In this document: piece after piece, positions 25,098 through 33,662 of the stretch
Layout of the letters: each line of letters opens with the position of its first letter
Position numbering within the stretch: position 1 is the stretch's first letter
Origin: Mucispirillum schaedleri
Lineage (GTDB): Bacteria > Chrysiogenota > Deferribacteres > Deferribacterales > Mucispirillaceae
Direction: 5' to 3'
NCBI GenBank assembly: GCA_949287985.1
Contig: CASEIN010000037.1
Span: 1-64,000 of the forward strand
Length of the DNA stretch: 64,000 nucleotides
Translations under genes and position numbers: made by a program
The notes under the pieces: model-generated
Databases searched by the model: none
Seen by the model: the letters and a program-made list of their open reading frames with translations, nothing else
What the model was told of the DNA's origin: nothing

Positions 25098-25170
25098 TGA
25101 GCCGTATTGGGATCGAACCAATGACCCATTGCTTAAAAGGCAATTGCTCTACCGTCTGAGCTAACGGCTC
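25098..25170 (-). tRNA. tRNA-Lys(UUU)
   Basis: A 73-nt cloverleaf. The acceptor stem is GAGCCGT / ACGGCTC with an A discriminator. The anticodon stem-loop is ATTGC-CTTTTAA-GCAAT with anticodon TTT. The next three bases on the minus strand (25097-25095) are CCA, so this is the only tRNA of the cluster with an encoded CCA. It is transcribed first. Confidence 0.95.
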
Positions 25171-25214
25171 ATCTTCCTACCCAAACAAACTTGGCTACTC
25201 TTGGGTGGAAATAT

Positions 25215-25243
25215 TATATATCAGAGTAAAAAATAAAAGTCAA
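25215..25243 (-). promoter_or_regulatory. promoter of the tRNA Lys-Glu-Val-Asp cluster
   Basis: Minus strand: TTGACT (25243-25238), 17-base spacer, TATATA (25220-25215), with TATAAT two bases further on. An inverted repeat ACCCAA / TTGGGT lies in the short leader before tRNA-Lys. Confidence 0.7.
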
Positions 25244-25249
25244 CAACTT

Positions 25250-25755
25250 TTTTTAAAAAAATTTAAAAAATTTGTTTTATTTATCTATCAATTAATTATT
25301 ACTTATTTTTACCCTGCTTTATACTTTACAAATTCTTATATATATAAATTACTATTACTTATTTCTGTAACTAAAATACAAACCTTTTTCTTATTATTTT
25401 ATAACCGTTTCTTATGTTTATTAAAAACAAAATATATATAATATATTTAAGCATATCTTTTTCATATTTTTACTGCCATTTTAATTCTTTTATTTTTTAA
25501 TACAATTTTATTTATTATAATTTTGAAATTCTTGTTTGTGCTTTTTCTCTAGTTTCATACTAAACTATTACTTACTTTTCCTTAACTGTTTTTATTTATA
25601 AATGATAAATTATAAAAGTTCCCCAGTTTCTGCATGTAGGAAAATATATGATGAAATGTAAGATTATATATCATTAAAATTTAGTATCAAATAAATTTTT
25701 AATATAAGTATTTTTTATAACTATAAATTCAAAAAAGTATTAACTTGTTTCATTG
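25250..25755. other. A+T-rich intergenic region with no recognisable gene
   Basis: About 500 bases between the tRNA promoter and the purA terminator. It is very A+T-rich with many homopolymer T and A runs. Open frames here have no SD, repetitive Phe/Leu/Tyr composition and no protein character. I see no RNA-like structure or repeat. Confidence 0.5.
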
Positions 25756-25779
25756 AAAAAGGGGAGCTTTTGCTCCCCC
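25756..25779 (-). terminator. rho-independent terminator of the purA operon
   Basis: Stem GGGGAGC (25761-25767) / GCTCCCC (25772-25778) with a TTTT loop in plus orientation. On the minus strand it is followed by TTTTT. It begins 12 bases after the purA stop. Confidence 0.9.
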
Positions 25780-25790
25780 ACTAAAGATTT

Positions 25791-27083
25791 TTATTTAAAT
25801 ATTTCATTTAACACTATTGTTTGAGTTCTATCTGTTCCAACAGATACCACGCAGTATGGAACACCAAGATAATTTGATATAAAATCAATATATTCTTTTG
25901 CTTCTGCTGGTAAGTCTTCTATTTTTTTAGTTTTAGTAAGGTCTGTCTGCCAGCCTTTAAACTCTTTATATACTGGTTTGATTTTTTCTAAACTTTCAAT
26001 ATCTGCTGGAAACTGCTCTACAATTTTACCATCTATTTCATAAGCTGTGCATACTTTGATTACAGGCATATTATCAAGCACGTCCATTTTTGTAAGTGCA
26101 ATATAATCAAGACCGTTAATCATTACTGCATATTTTGCTGCCACTAAATCAAGCCAGCCGCATCTTCTTGGTCTGCCTGTAACTGCACCAAACTCATGCC
26201 CTGCTGCCCTTAAAGCTTCCCCATCTTCATCAAAAAGCTCTGTAGGAAATGGACCACTTCCCACCCTTGTAGTATATGCTTTCATAACACCAGCAATGCA
26301 TGATATTTTTCTTGGTGAAATACCAGTTCCTGTGCAGGCACCACCTGCTGTTCCGTTTGATGATGTTACAAATGGATATGTTCCAAAATCCACATCAAGC
26401 ATAGTGCCTTGTGCACCTTCAAGCATTACTTTTTTGCCTTCTGATATTAATTTATTTATTAGGTATGATGTATCTGTTACATATTTTTTTAAATCTTCCA
26501 CATGGCGTTTACAGTATGCTTTTGCTTCGTCAATATTTATAGGCTCAATATTATATGCTTTAACCGCATATTTATTTAACTCATCTATGTTTGTTTTAAT
26601 TTTTTCATCTAATATTTTTTCATTAAATAAATCACCTATTCTAATACCGTTTCTGGCAGTTTTATCCATATATGTAGGGCCTATCCCTCTGCCTGTTGTG
26701 CCTATTTTGTTTGCACCTTTTAATTCTTCCTTATGTTTATCAAAGAATATATGGTATGGCATAATAACATGGGCTCTGTCACTTATAAAAAACCTGCCGT
26801 CAAACTGAACACCTTTTTCTTTTAATTCATTTATTTCTTTAAATAAAGCATCAAGCTCAATAACTGTTCCATTAGCTATTATATTTATTGTTTTATCATG
26901 AATAATACCTGATGGTATAAGGCGAAGAATGTATTTTACACCGTCTACCCAGACAGTATGGCCTGCATTGTGGCCACCTTGATACCTAACAACTACATCT
27001 GCCTGTTCTGAATACATATCTACAATTTTTCCTTTTCCTTCATCGCCCCACTGGGCTCCAAGCACTGCTGAACAGCTCATCAT
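25791..27083 (-). CDS. purA: adenylosuccinate synthetase
   Basis: Joins IMP and aspartate using GTP, the first committed step to AMP. The N-terminal GAQWGDEGKGK is the GTP-binding/catalytic loop, with QGGHNAGHTV and GTTGRGIGPTY following; the C-terminal part includes the TRVGSGPFPTEL motif. At 430 aa the length is normal. Two adjacent ATG codons are possible; the second (27080) is better spaced from GGGGG. It begins 8 bases after hisZ and is last in a three-gene unit; purA beside hisZ is a common arrangement. Confidence 0.96.
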   Translation of the reverse strand: MMSCSAVLGAQWGDEGKGKIVDMYSEQADVVVRYQGGHNAGHTVWVDGVKYILRLIPSGIIHDKTINIIANGTVIELDALFKEINELKEKGVQFDGRFFISDRAHVIMPYHIFFDKHKEELKGANKIGTTGRGIGPTYMDKTARNGIRIGDLFNEKILDEKIKTNIDELNKYAVKAYNIEPINIDEAKAYCKRHVEDLKKYVTDTSYLINKLISEGKKVMLEGAQGTMLDVDFGTYPFVTSSNGTAGGACTGTGISPRKISCIAGVMKAYTTRVGSGPFPTELFDEDGEALRAAGHEFGAVTGRPRRCGWLDLVAAKYAVMINGLDYIALTKMDVLDNMPVIKVCTAYEIDGKIVEQFPADIESLEKIKPVYKEFKGWQTDLTKTKKIEDLPAEAKEYIDFISNYLGVPYCVVSVGTDRTQTIVLNEIFK

Positions 27084-27091
27084 ATCCCCCG

Positions 27092-28207
27092 TTAAATTAT
27101 ATTTTTAAAAGTATAGCTACTCTCAAATATATCTTTTTTATTTTTATCTGCTACAAATATAACGCTTTTTCCACTGCTGCGTAATTCTATAGCTTTTTTA
27201 AAGTTTTCTGCACCTAAAATTAGATAGTCATACGTTTTTGCACTAGCACTGCATATTGGAAAATATAGTAAATTATCTATATTTAATGCTGCACCACAGG
27301 CTGTTATATCCTTACCAAATTTAGCCATAAGGTTATCATACCTGCCGCCACCGCCTAATGCGTAGCCAAAATTTTCATGGACTATTTCAAAATGTATGCC
27401 TGTATAGTAATCAAGCCCTCTTGATTCTCCACCATCAAATATGAGCATATCTTTATTTATGCCACAGTCTATTAGGCTGTTAAATAGATTTTTTATTACT
27501 TCAAGCCTTGATGATATTTCTTTATCAAAACTACTACTTGTTTTAATTAACTCATCTATTACTTCTATTCCACCAAAACTAATCGGTAGTTTTTCTATAA
27601 ATGATTTTACATTATTATCAATATCCATGTTTTCAATGATTTTTTTTACATCATGAACACGCCTTTCAGAGACTGTTTGCAATATTGCATTACTATTTTC
27701 TTTTAAATGTTTTCTTAGTTTTGTTATGAAAACAGTATCTCCAAAAGTAAATGAATAACCTTTAAGCCCAAGATTTTTTAAGGCATTATGGCAAAGCAGC
27801 ACTATTTCCATATCAGCATATAAACTTTCTTCGCCAAATATTTCCCAGCCTGTTTGGTTTTCTTCACTTTTTACGCCTCTATCTTTTTCTACAGAACGAA
27901 AAACTGTTCCTTTATAGCTTGCTCGAAAGGGTAATGTAATATTATCTATACCACTTACTATTCTGCAAACCTGTGGAGTAAAGTCTGGGCGTAAAACCAA
28001 TGTTTTACCTGTATGCCTGTCTATAAAACGGATTATACTTTCATCTGAAAAATTGAAAACTGTATCTGAAAGTAAATCATAATATTCATAAATAGGCAGG
28101 TTTAGTTCCACATAACCATACTGCATTAGTGTGCTGTCAATAATATTTAAAGCCTGCCTTACCCTGCTGCTTCTTTCTATATTTTGGTCGTGGGTTATAT
28201 TTGTCAT
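27092..28207 (-). CDS. hisZ: ATP phosphoribosyltransferase regulatory subunit
   Basis: HisRS-like subunit that activates the short-form HisG in the first step of histidine synthesis. This 371-aa class II synthetase-like fold has VLRPDFTPQVCRIV (motif 2 region) and GGGGRYDNLMAKFG (motif 3 region), but lacks the anticodon-binding domain and key aminoacylation motifs of HisS. It overlaps the upstream aminotransferase gene by 4 bases. hisG is not in this window, so the partner is encoded elsewhere. Confidence 0.92.
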   Translation of the reverse strand: MTNITHDQNIERSSRVRQALNIIDSTLMQYGYVELNLPIYEYYDLLSDTVFNFSDESIIRFIDRHTGKTLVLRPDFTPQVCRIVSGIDNITLPFRASYKGTVFRSVEKDRGVKSEENQTGWEIFGEESLYADMEIVLLCHNALKNLGLKGYSFTFGDTVFITKLRKHLKENSNAILQTVSERRVHDVKKIIENMDIDNNVKSFIEKLPISFGGIEVIDELIKTSSSFDKEISSRLEVIKNLFNSLIDCGINKDMLIFDGGESRGLDYYTGIHFEIVHENFGYALGGGGRYDNLMAKFGKDITACGAALNIDNLLYFPICSASAKTYDYLILGAENFKKAIELRSSGKSVIFVADKNKKDIFESSYTFKNII

Positions 28208-29358
28208 ATAGCTGGCATTTCCCCCATTAATACTTTTTGAGCAGCTGCAACACCTTTGCCAAGCTCAATGTTTGCACCAAATTTTACAAGCCCCATTTCT
28301 ATGGCACTTATTGCTGTTATTGTATCAAATGCATCATGGTAGCCAAGATGAGAAATACGGAGAATTTTACCTGCTAAATGGTCCTGCCCACCTGCTAAAG
28401 ATACACCGCATTTATCCCTTAAATATTTAACAAAGGCTTTACCGTCTATATTTTCAGGTAAAAAACAGCCAGTTGCTGCATTTGATGGTAAATCTTTTGC
28501 TAAAAGTTCTAGTCCTAATGCTTTTACTGCCTGCCTTGTGGCTTCTGCATTAACTGCATGGCGTTTGAAAACATTATCTATTCCTTCTTTTTCCATCATA
28601 TCTATTACTGTTTTAAGACCAATTATCAGGCTTACACCTGCAGTCCATGCTGTAGTATTTTTCATCTGGTTTTTAAGTTCTGTTTTTAGGTTAAAATAAA
28701 ATTTAGGAAGCCTTGATTTTTCAACCATATTCCATGCTTTTTGGCTTAATGTAATAAAAGCAAGCCCCGGTGGAAGCATAAACGCCTTTTGGCTGCCTGT
28801 AATTAATATATCTATACCCCATTCATCAAAACGAGTATCATGCACACCTGCACTAGTAATACCATCTACCACAAGTAATGTTTCAGGCATATTTTTTGTA
28901 ATAGCTGCAAGTTCTTCTACAGGGTGATATACTGTTGTGGAAGTTTCGCTGCCCTGCACAAATACTGCTTTTGTATCTGGGTTTTGATTTAAAAATGCTT
29001 TAACATCTTTAGCACAAACAGAATGCCCCCATTCAATATCAATACTTTCCACATTGATACCATATGTTTGGCATATTTTTATCCAACGTTCTCCAAATTT
29101 ACCACCGTTAATAACAAGAACTTTATCTTCCCTATTTAGTGTATTAATAACGGCTGATTCCATAGCTCCTGTTCCACTGCTGGCAAGAATTAAAGGTTCC
29201 TGTTCTGTTTTAAATACCTTTTTTAAACCATTCCTTGCTTCTTTAAAGATAGCTTCAAACTCTGGAGTTCTATGGTGTATCATAGGGCGAGCCATATCAA
29301 GTAATACTTGCTCTGGCACTGCTGTTGGCCCTGGCGTGATAAGATATTTTTTTAGCAT
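28204..29358 (-). CDS. class V aminotransferase (alanine-glyoxylate / serine-pyruvate type)
   Basis: A 384-aa PLP-dependent aminotransferase (COG0075). It begins MLKKYLITPGPTAVPEQVL, with IHHRTPEFEAIF, SSGTGAMESAV (PLP phosphate site), VDGITSAG (the Asp contacts the PLP ring) and the Schiff-base lysine in TGSQKAFM. I use ATG 29358, six bases after GAGG, not the frame opening at 29370. Members use serine, alanine or phosphoserine-related substrates, and the exact one cannot be read from sequence. First gene of the unit with hisZ and purA. Confidence 0.88.
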   Translation of the reverse strand: MLKKYLITPGPTAVPEQVLLDMARPMIHHRTPEFEAIFKEARNGLKKVFKTEQEPLILASSGTGAMESAVINTLNREDKVLVINGGKFGERWIKICQTYGINVESIDIEWGHSVCAKDVKAFLNQNPDTKAVFVQGSETSTTVYHPVEELAAITKNMPETLLVVDGITSAGVHDTRFDEWGIDILITGSQKAFMLPPGLAFITLSQKAWNMVEKSRLPKFYFNLKTELKNQMKNTTAWTAGVSLIIGLKTVIDMMEKEGIDNVFKRHAVNAEATRQAVKALGLELLAKDLPSNAATGCFLPENIDGKAFVKYLRDKCGVSLAGGQDHLAGKILRISHLGYHDAFDTITAISAIEMGLVKFGANIELGKGVAAAQKVLMGEMPAI

Positions 29359-29491
29359 TTTATACCTCATTATAAAATAATAGTCCTTAGTCCTTGAGAT
29401 TATATACTAATACATTTAATTTTACTATAACAATTTTTATTTTTATTAATATTTTTTATATTCTTTATTTATATGTATTTTTGAATAACTG

Positions 29492-29520
29492 TTGCTTATT
29501 ATCATTTTTTACATTATAAT
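29492..29520 (+). promoter_or_regulatory. promoter of the first tetR-type gene
   Basis: TTGCTT (29492-29497), 17-base spacer, TATAAT (29515-29520), about 58 bases before the start. Confidence 0.6.
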
Positions 29521-29578
29521 ACTTGTGTTGTTTAGTTAACCACTTAGTAGCATTTTTAAATAGGGGGTTATAATATTT

Positions 29579-30166
29579 ATGTATACAGGGAAACACAAGA
29601 CAGCAGTTAAGTCTCAAAAATTAATAGCAGAATCATTTTTTGATTTACTTCAAGAAAGGGCCTATTACGATGTATCTATTAAAGAAATATGTTCAAAAGC
29701 TGGTATTTCAAGGCAGACATTTTATTCATTATATGGCACAAAAGAAGATGTTATTAGGTTTTATTTAGCAGAGACTTTTGCTGAATGGCGCAGGCAGGCC
29801 AAAACAAACGGTGTTAACTCACTGTATGATTTAATATTATTCTTTCTACTAGGCATCACAGAAGATGAAAAACTTTCACAACTATATTCTAGTGAAGTTT
29901 TAGGTGGAATATTAGCTGATATTTTAAAAGAGCATCTTGATAAAACAATACTTTATGAACGTGGCTCCATTTCTGTGGGAGACAGTGTTGCAAACTCATT
30001 TATTGCAGGTGGGCTTACTATGGCTTTTAAACAGTGGCATGCAGATGAAGATAAAATATCTATAGAAGATGTTACTATGTTTGTTATAAAAATTTTATCT
30101 GGTGATTATTTTACAGAAATCATGTCATATGCAAAACAGTTCCCATCATTAAAAAGTAGGAAATAA
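29579..30166 (+). CDS. TetR/AcrR-family transcriptional regulator (copy 1)
   Basis: A 195-aa protein with an N-terminal TetR HTH (ISIKEICSKAGISRQTFYSLYGTKEDV-type region, about residues 35-62) and a helical ligand-binding domain ending in a TetR_C-like GGLTMAFKQWHADE. It starts MYTGKHKTAVKSQ, nearly the same as the second TetR protein at 31582, so the two are paralogues. GGGGG precedes ATG 29579. It is convergent with the secreted-protein/cytochrome b unit. Its target and ligand are unknown. Confidence 0.85.
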   Translation: MYTGKHKTAVKSQKLIAESFFDLLQERAYYDVSIKEICSKAGISRQTFYSLYGTKEDVIRFYLAETFAEWRRQAKTNGVNSLYDLILFFLLGITEDEKLSQLYSSEVLGGILADILKEHLDKTILYERGSISVGDSVANSFIAGGLTMAFKQWHADEDKISIEDVTMFVIKILSGDYFTEIMSYAKQFPSLKSRK

Positions 30167-30178
30167 TTTATTTTGGTA

Positions 30179-30205
30179 GAGTGTTGAATGTTACTTTCAA
30201 CACTC
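30179..30205. terminator. hairpin between convergent genes
   Basis: Perfect 10-bp stem GAGTGTTGAA (30179-30188) / TTCAACACTC (30196-30205), loop of 7. The T tract is weak on either side, but the position between two gene ends fits a terminator serving both. Confidence 0.65.
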
Positions 30206-30241
30206 ATTATAATTTTATAGACTATAAAAAAGATTGATATT

Positions 30242-30739
30242 TTATTTTTGCACTATTACATTACTTGTTTCTGCAAACCCTGTGTTTGTTATGCCTACTT
30301 TTATGACTCCATTTTTATTTTCAATAACTTTCCCCTTCTTATTTCCTACTGCTTCAAATTTTAATTTATCATTTTCCTTAAAGTAATTATTATTAATTTG
30401 TAAAATTATAACATCTTTTTCTATATCTATAATTTCAGCTTCTAAAGAACCAGCCTTACCAATTCTTTTTGCATTATTCACTTTTAATATACTGCCTTTT
30501 GCAAAACCATTATTTTTTACTGATAATCTTACAATATTATCCTCTGCCTTGATAACAATTCCTTCTTTCGCACCGGCAACATCAATTATAACATTATCAT
30601 TTACACTTATTTCTTGACTATTTAAATCAAGTACAATTCCATCGTAATCAACAGAAATAATTTCTGCTTCATATTTTTTACCTGCATAAGCATAACCAAC
30701 TGTTCCTAAACATAATATTAGCACTATTAATTTTTTCAT
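30242..30739 (-). CDS. secreted two-repeat beta protein, unknown function
   Basis: A 165-aa protein with a signal peptide (MKKLIVLILCLGTVGYAYA-GKK). The mature part is two related repeats of about 65 residues: EAEIISVDYDGIVLDLN...NNGFAKGSILKV and EAEIIDIEKDVIILQIN...NTGFAETSNVIV. They look like small beta barrels of a flagellar-FlgA- or SH3-like kind. ATG 30739 follows AAGGAG; the frame opens earlier inside the upstream gene. It lies 10 bases after the cytochrome b gene, so it is probably a periplasmic partner of that membrane protein. No family recognised. Confidence 0.6.
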   Translation of the reverse strand: MKKLIVLILCLGTVGYAYAGKKYEAEIISVDYDGIVLDLNSQEISVNDNVIIDVAGAKEGIVIKAEDNIVRLSVKNNGFAKGSILKVNNAKRIGKAGSLEAEIIDIEKDVIILQINNNYFKENDKLKFEAVGNKKGKVIENKNGVIKVGITNTGFAETSNVIVQK

Positions 30740-30749
30740 ATACAACTCC

Positions 30750-31322
30750 TTATTTATTTTTATAGTCCCATTTTGCATGTTTATTTTTTACATACTTTTC
30801 ATCTAAATAACCTGTAAACATTGATATTATAAGATATCTGTTCGCTGGTAATATCAAAAAGAATATATGTAATATAAAAAATATTACAAACATCGCTGCT
30901 GTTATATGATGTATATACCAAAAAGTTAATATTACTAAATTATTTCTTACTAATGGTTCATAATAATATATTATATTTAATATACCACTTATTGCTACAA
31001 AGATACATACTATTCCACAAAGCGTATATACTACCCTTTGTTCTGGTAGAAACTTACCTTGTGGCTCTAATTCTACATTTTTTATAAAAAAGCTTTTTAT
31101 TACGCGTATTCCTTCTTTAATGTCTGATAATTTCATCATCGCATCAAAACCCGTTAATATTCTTCGAACAATATGTAGTAATATAAAAAAAATAAATAAT
31201 AAACCTACTGCTATATGGAGTGTCTTATTACTCATTTCATGTGTGCCATACAACAGTCCACCTGTTAATGCTATTCCCCAATGCTCAATTCGGGTAAGTA
31301 GTGTGTGTCTTAAAATCTTCAT
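30750..31322 (-). CDS. cytochrome b561-type di-haem membrane subunit (FdnI-like)
   Basis: A 190-aa integral membrane protein with four helices. Histidines are placed as haem b ligands in HTLLTRIEHWG, LHIAVGLLFIFFILLHIVR and WYIHHITAAMFVIFFILHIF. The end FTGYLDEKYVKNKHAKWDYK is typical of formate dehydrogenase gamma / Ni-Fe hydrogenase cytochrome b subunits. No catalytic or Fe-S subunit is encoded nearby, so it is an orphan; its partner is the small secreted protein downstream or something distant. AGAGGAT lies before ATG 31322. It is controlled by a promoter with a TetR-type operator. Confidence 0.8.
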   Translation of the reverse strand: MKILRHTLLTRIEHWGIALTGGLLYGTHEMSNKTLHIAVGLLFIFFILLHIVRRILTGFDAMMKLSDIKEGIRVIKSFFIKNVELEPQGKFLPEQRVVYTLCGIVCIFVAISGILNIIYYYEPLVRNNLVILTFWYIHHITAAMFVIFFILHIFFLILPANRYLIISMFTGYLDEKYVKNKHAKWDYKNK

Positions 31323-31350
31323 TTTTATCCTCTGTATTTAAATTTATAAT

Positions 31351-31368
31351 ACATTACTTGTGTAATGT
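31351..31368. promoter_or_regulatory. TetR-type operator, site 1
   Basis: Perfect inverted repeat ACATTAC-TTGT-GTAATGT. It covers the expected start of the leftward transcript for the cytochrome b gene. Confidence 0.75.
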
Positions 31369-31376
31369 TTTTCTTA

Positions 31377-31405
31377 TTCTTATCATTATTATTTATATAA
31401 GTCAA
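31377..31405 (-). promoter_or_regulatory. promoter of the cytochrome b unit
   Basis: Minus strand: TTGACT (31405-31400), 17 bases, TAAGAA (31382-31377). Transcription would begin about 31370, at the edge of operator site 1. Confidence 0.55.
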
Positions 31406-31465
31406 GTATTTATTTATTTTTATTTATTTTTTATTTATTATTATATATTTATAAGTTAATATAAA

Positions 31466-31483
31466 ACATTACTTGTGTAATTT
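31466..31483. promoter_or_regulatory. TetR-type operator, site 2
   Basis: ACATTAC-TTGT-GTAATTT matches site 1 in 17 of 18 positions. It lies between the two divergent promoters. Confidence 0.7.
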
Positions 31484-31503
31484 ATTTTATAGTTACAATA
31501 AAT

Positions 31504-31521
31504 ACATTACATATGTTTAAT
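31504..31521. promoter_or_regulatory. TetR-type operator, site 3 (degenerate)
   Basis: ACATTAC-ATAT-GTTTAAT keeps the left half-site exactly; the right half is weak. It ends two bases before the -35 of the second tetR gene, suggesting autoregulation. Confidence 0.5.
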
Positions 31522-31523
31522 GA

Positions 31524-31552
31524 TTGCTTTCTTATTGTTAATAGATTATCAT
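31524..31552 (+). promoter_or_regulatory. promoter of the second tetR-type gene
   Basis: TTGCTT (31524-31529), 17 bases, TATCAT (31547-31552), 29 bases before the start codon and abutting operator site 3. Confidence 0.55.
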
Positions 31553-31581
31553 TATAAATAATTTTTAATGGAGAATATTTT

Positions 31582-32139
31582 ATGTATAATGGAAAAAACA
31601 AGACTGCATTAAATTCTCAACTTAGAATTAAAGATGCATTTATATCCATGTTAAAATATAGCAGTTTTGATACTATTTTAATTAAGGATATTTGTAAAAA
31701 AGCAAATATATCACGTCAAAGATTTTATTATCTTTATAAATCTAAGGAAGAGATTATATCCCATATATTAAACGATTTTTTCAGTAATATGCTTGATGAT
31801 ATTAAAATTAGAAATATTAATTCCTTATTTGATTTAATTAATATTTTCTATTTATCAATTGATGCAAATGAAGATATACAGTATATTTTTGCAATAGAAA
31901 ATACATCTAATATTGCAGAAAATATATTTGTAAATTATCTTAATCAAATTCATATGATTAAGGTTGGTCATATAATGAATCTAAATGATTTATATGCACA
32001 TCATTTTCTTGCTTCTGGTTTTATTCATCTCTATAATAAATGGTGTAAAGGTGGTAAGGACATACCAATTGAGTATATTATACAACTTGCATTTAATATT
32101 ATTACTGGACAACATTTTAAAGATGAAAACAATATATAA
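31582..32139 (+). CDS. TetR/AcrR-family transcriptional regulator (copy 2)
   Basis: A 185-aa paralogue of the 29579 protein. It shares MYNGKNKTALNSQ and the HTH region LIKDICKKANISRQRFYYLYKSKEEI, followed by a helical ligand domain with ASGFIHLYNKWCKGG. GGAG precedes ATG 31582. It is divergent from the cytochrome b unit, and three similar inverted repeats lie in the shared 259-base gap, so it most likely represses both directions and releases on an unknown ligand. Confidence 0.85.
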   Translation: MYNGKNKTALNSQLRIKDAFISMLKYSSFDTILIKDICKKANISRQRFYYLYKSKEEIISHILNDFFSNMLDDIKIRNINSLFDLINIFYLSIDANEDIQYIFAIENTSNIAENIFVNYLNQIHMIKVGHIMNLNDLYAHHFLASGFIHLYNKWCKGGKDIPIEYIIQLAFNIITGQHFKDENNI

Positions 32140-32170
32140 AAAATTAGCCTGAATAAATTATTCAGGCTAA
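32138..32170 (-). terminator. rho-independent terminator of rseP
   Basis: Perfect 11-bp stem TTAGCCTGAAT (32144-32154) / ATTCAGGCTAA (32160-32170). On the minus strand it runs into six T. The hairpin may also end the convergent tetR transcript. Confidence 0.8.
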
Positions 32171-32230
32171 AATGTATTTAAAATATATTCATATATTATA
32201 AAGTTTATATATTAATTTATAAATATTTAT

Positions 32231-33562
32231 CTATCTTATTAAACGCATTATATCGTTATAAAATGCAAAAACCATTAAGGAAAGTATTATTACAAGCCCA
32301 AACATTTGAAATGCTCCTAATGCTTTTTCTCCAAGTGGACGCCCCATTACCCCTTCTGCTGTAATAATAGCAAGCTGACCACCGTCTAAAACAGGTATTG
32401 GCAGCAGGTTAAAAACAGCTAAATTTATACTGATAGCTGCCATAAATATAAGCAGTGTAGAAAAACCAGAATCGGCAGACTGGGCTGCAGTTTGCACAAT
32501 TAATATTGGACCACCTAAAGAATCTGAAGGGATTTCCTGCTTAATTAATTTTGCAAAACCAATATATATCATTTTTGTAAGCTCGTATGACTTTTCTAAC
32601 CCCATACCCATAGCAGCTATTGGTCCATAATGAACTGTTGCGTTACCATCAATTGGTGCAATTCCTATTAAACCTATTGTCTGTTCCTTACCATCTATCA
32701 CCTGTTTATTTGGTTTTGGTGTTACTTTTAACTCTATAATTTTTCCTGCACGCTCTACTTCCACAAGTAATTCTTTATCAGGATTACCTCTAATATATGT
32801 GGCAGAATTGCTCCATGAAGTAATTTTCTCACCATTTATACTTATAATTTTATCATCTTTTAAAAAGCCTGCTTTTTCTGCAGCACTTGATGGCATTACT
32901 TCACCGATTATTGCATCAATTTGAAGTGATGCTCCAATGTATCCTATTTTTTCCTTATCTCCAAAAATATCATCAACTTCTTTTTCTGATACTGTTAGTG
33001 ATATTTTTCTATTATCACTTAAAGTAATATCTACTTTTTCATTTGGCATTTCTGCTATAATTGAAGCAAACTCATTCCAAGAACGAACTTTTTCGTTATT
33101 TACTGATGTGATAATATCTCCAGTTTTGAGTCCTGCTGTTTCTGCAACAGAATCTTTTTCCACTTCTCCCACCACTGCTTGAAATGATGGAATACCACTC
33201 ATATATAATGCCCAGAAAATTATAATGGCAAATATGACATTAAAAAGTGGACCTGCTATAATAATGGCAGCTTTATGCCATGCAGATTTATCCCTAAATG
33301 ACCTGCCCTCTTTTGCAGGGTCGTATGTTTCTTTACCAGGCTCATCATCATTTTGCTCCCCATACATTTTTACATACCCACCAAGAGGTAAAGCAGAAAG
33401 CACATACTCAGTTTCGCCATATTTTTTACTTAAAAGCACAGGTCCAAAACCAATAGAAAATTTTTCCACATACACATTAGCCCATTTTGCCACAAGAAAA
33501 TGACCAAGCTCGTGGACAAATACAAGCACTCCAAGTACAATAATTGCAATAACTATATCCAT
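32231..33562 (-). CDS. rseP: RIP metalloprotease RseP (site-2 protease)
   Basis: A 443-aa intramembrane zinc protease. The HELGH motif (His17, Glu18, His21) is in the first helix, there are two PDZ domains (about residues 115-190 and 200-285), and the third zinc ligand lies in LLPIPVLDGGQL near the C-terminus. It cleaves membrane-bound anti-sigma factors and signal-peptide remnants in the inner membrane. In many relatives dxr or ispC lies next to it; here mcrBC is upstream, so the neighbourhood has been rearranged or invaded. A 100-base gap before it probably holds its own promoter. Confidence 0.95.
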   Translation of the reverse strand: MDIVIAIIVLGVLVFVHELGHFLVAKWANVYVEKFSIGFGPVLLSKKYGETEYVLSALPLGGYVKMYGEQNDDEPGKETYDPAKEGRSFRDKSAWHKAAIIIAGPLFNVIFAIIIFWALYMSGIPSFQAVVGEVEKDSVAETAGLKTGDIITSVNNEKVRSWNEFASIIAEMPNEKVDITLSDNRKISLTVSEKEVDDIFGDKEKIGYIGASLQIDAIIGEVMPSSAAEKAGFLKDDKIISINGEKITSWSNSATYIRGNPDKELLVEVERAGKIIELKVTPKPNKQVIDGKEQTIGLIGIAPIDGNATVHYGPIAAMGMGLEKSYELTKMIYIGFAKLIKQEIPSDSLGGPILIVQTAAQSADSGFSTLLIFMAAISINLAVFNLLPIPVLDGGQLAIITAEGVMGRPLGEKALGAFQMFGLVIILSLMVFAFYNDIMRLIR

Positions 33563-33662
33563 AATTTTTCCTTATAATTTTAACTTTTTAATAATATTGC
33601 CATAGATTTAAAAAAATGCAATAAAGAAGTGAAAAAGCTACATAATTTATTTATTGAATCAA

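Noticed and set aside
25205-25441. 78-codon plus-strand ORF after the tRNA cluster
   Set aside because: It overlaps the tRNA promoter, has no SD, and is Phe/Leu/Tyr low-complexity as expected from A+T-rich noise.
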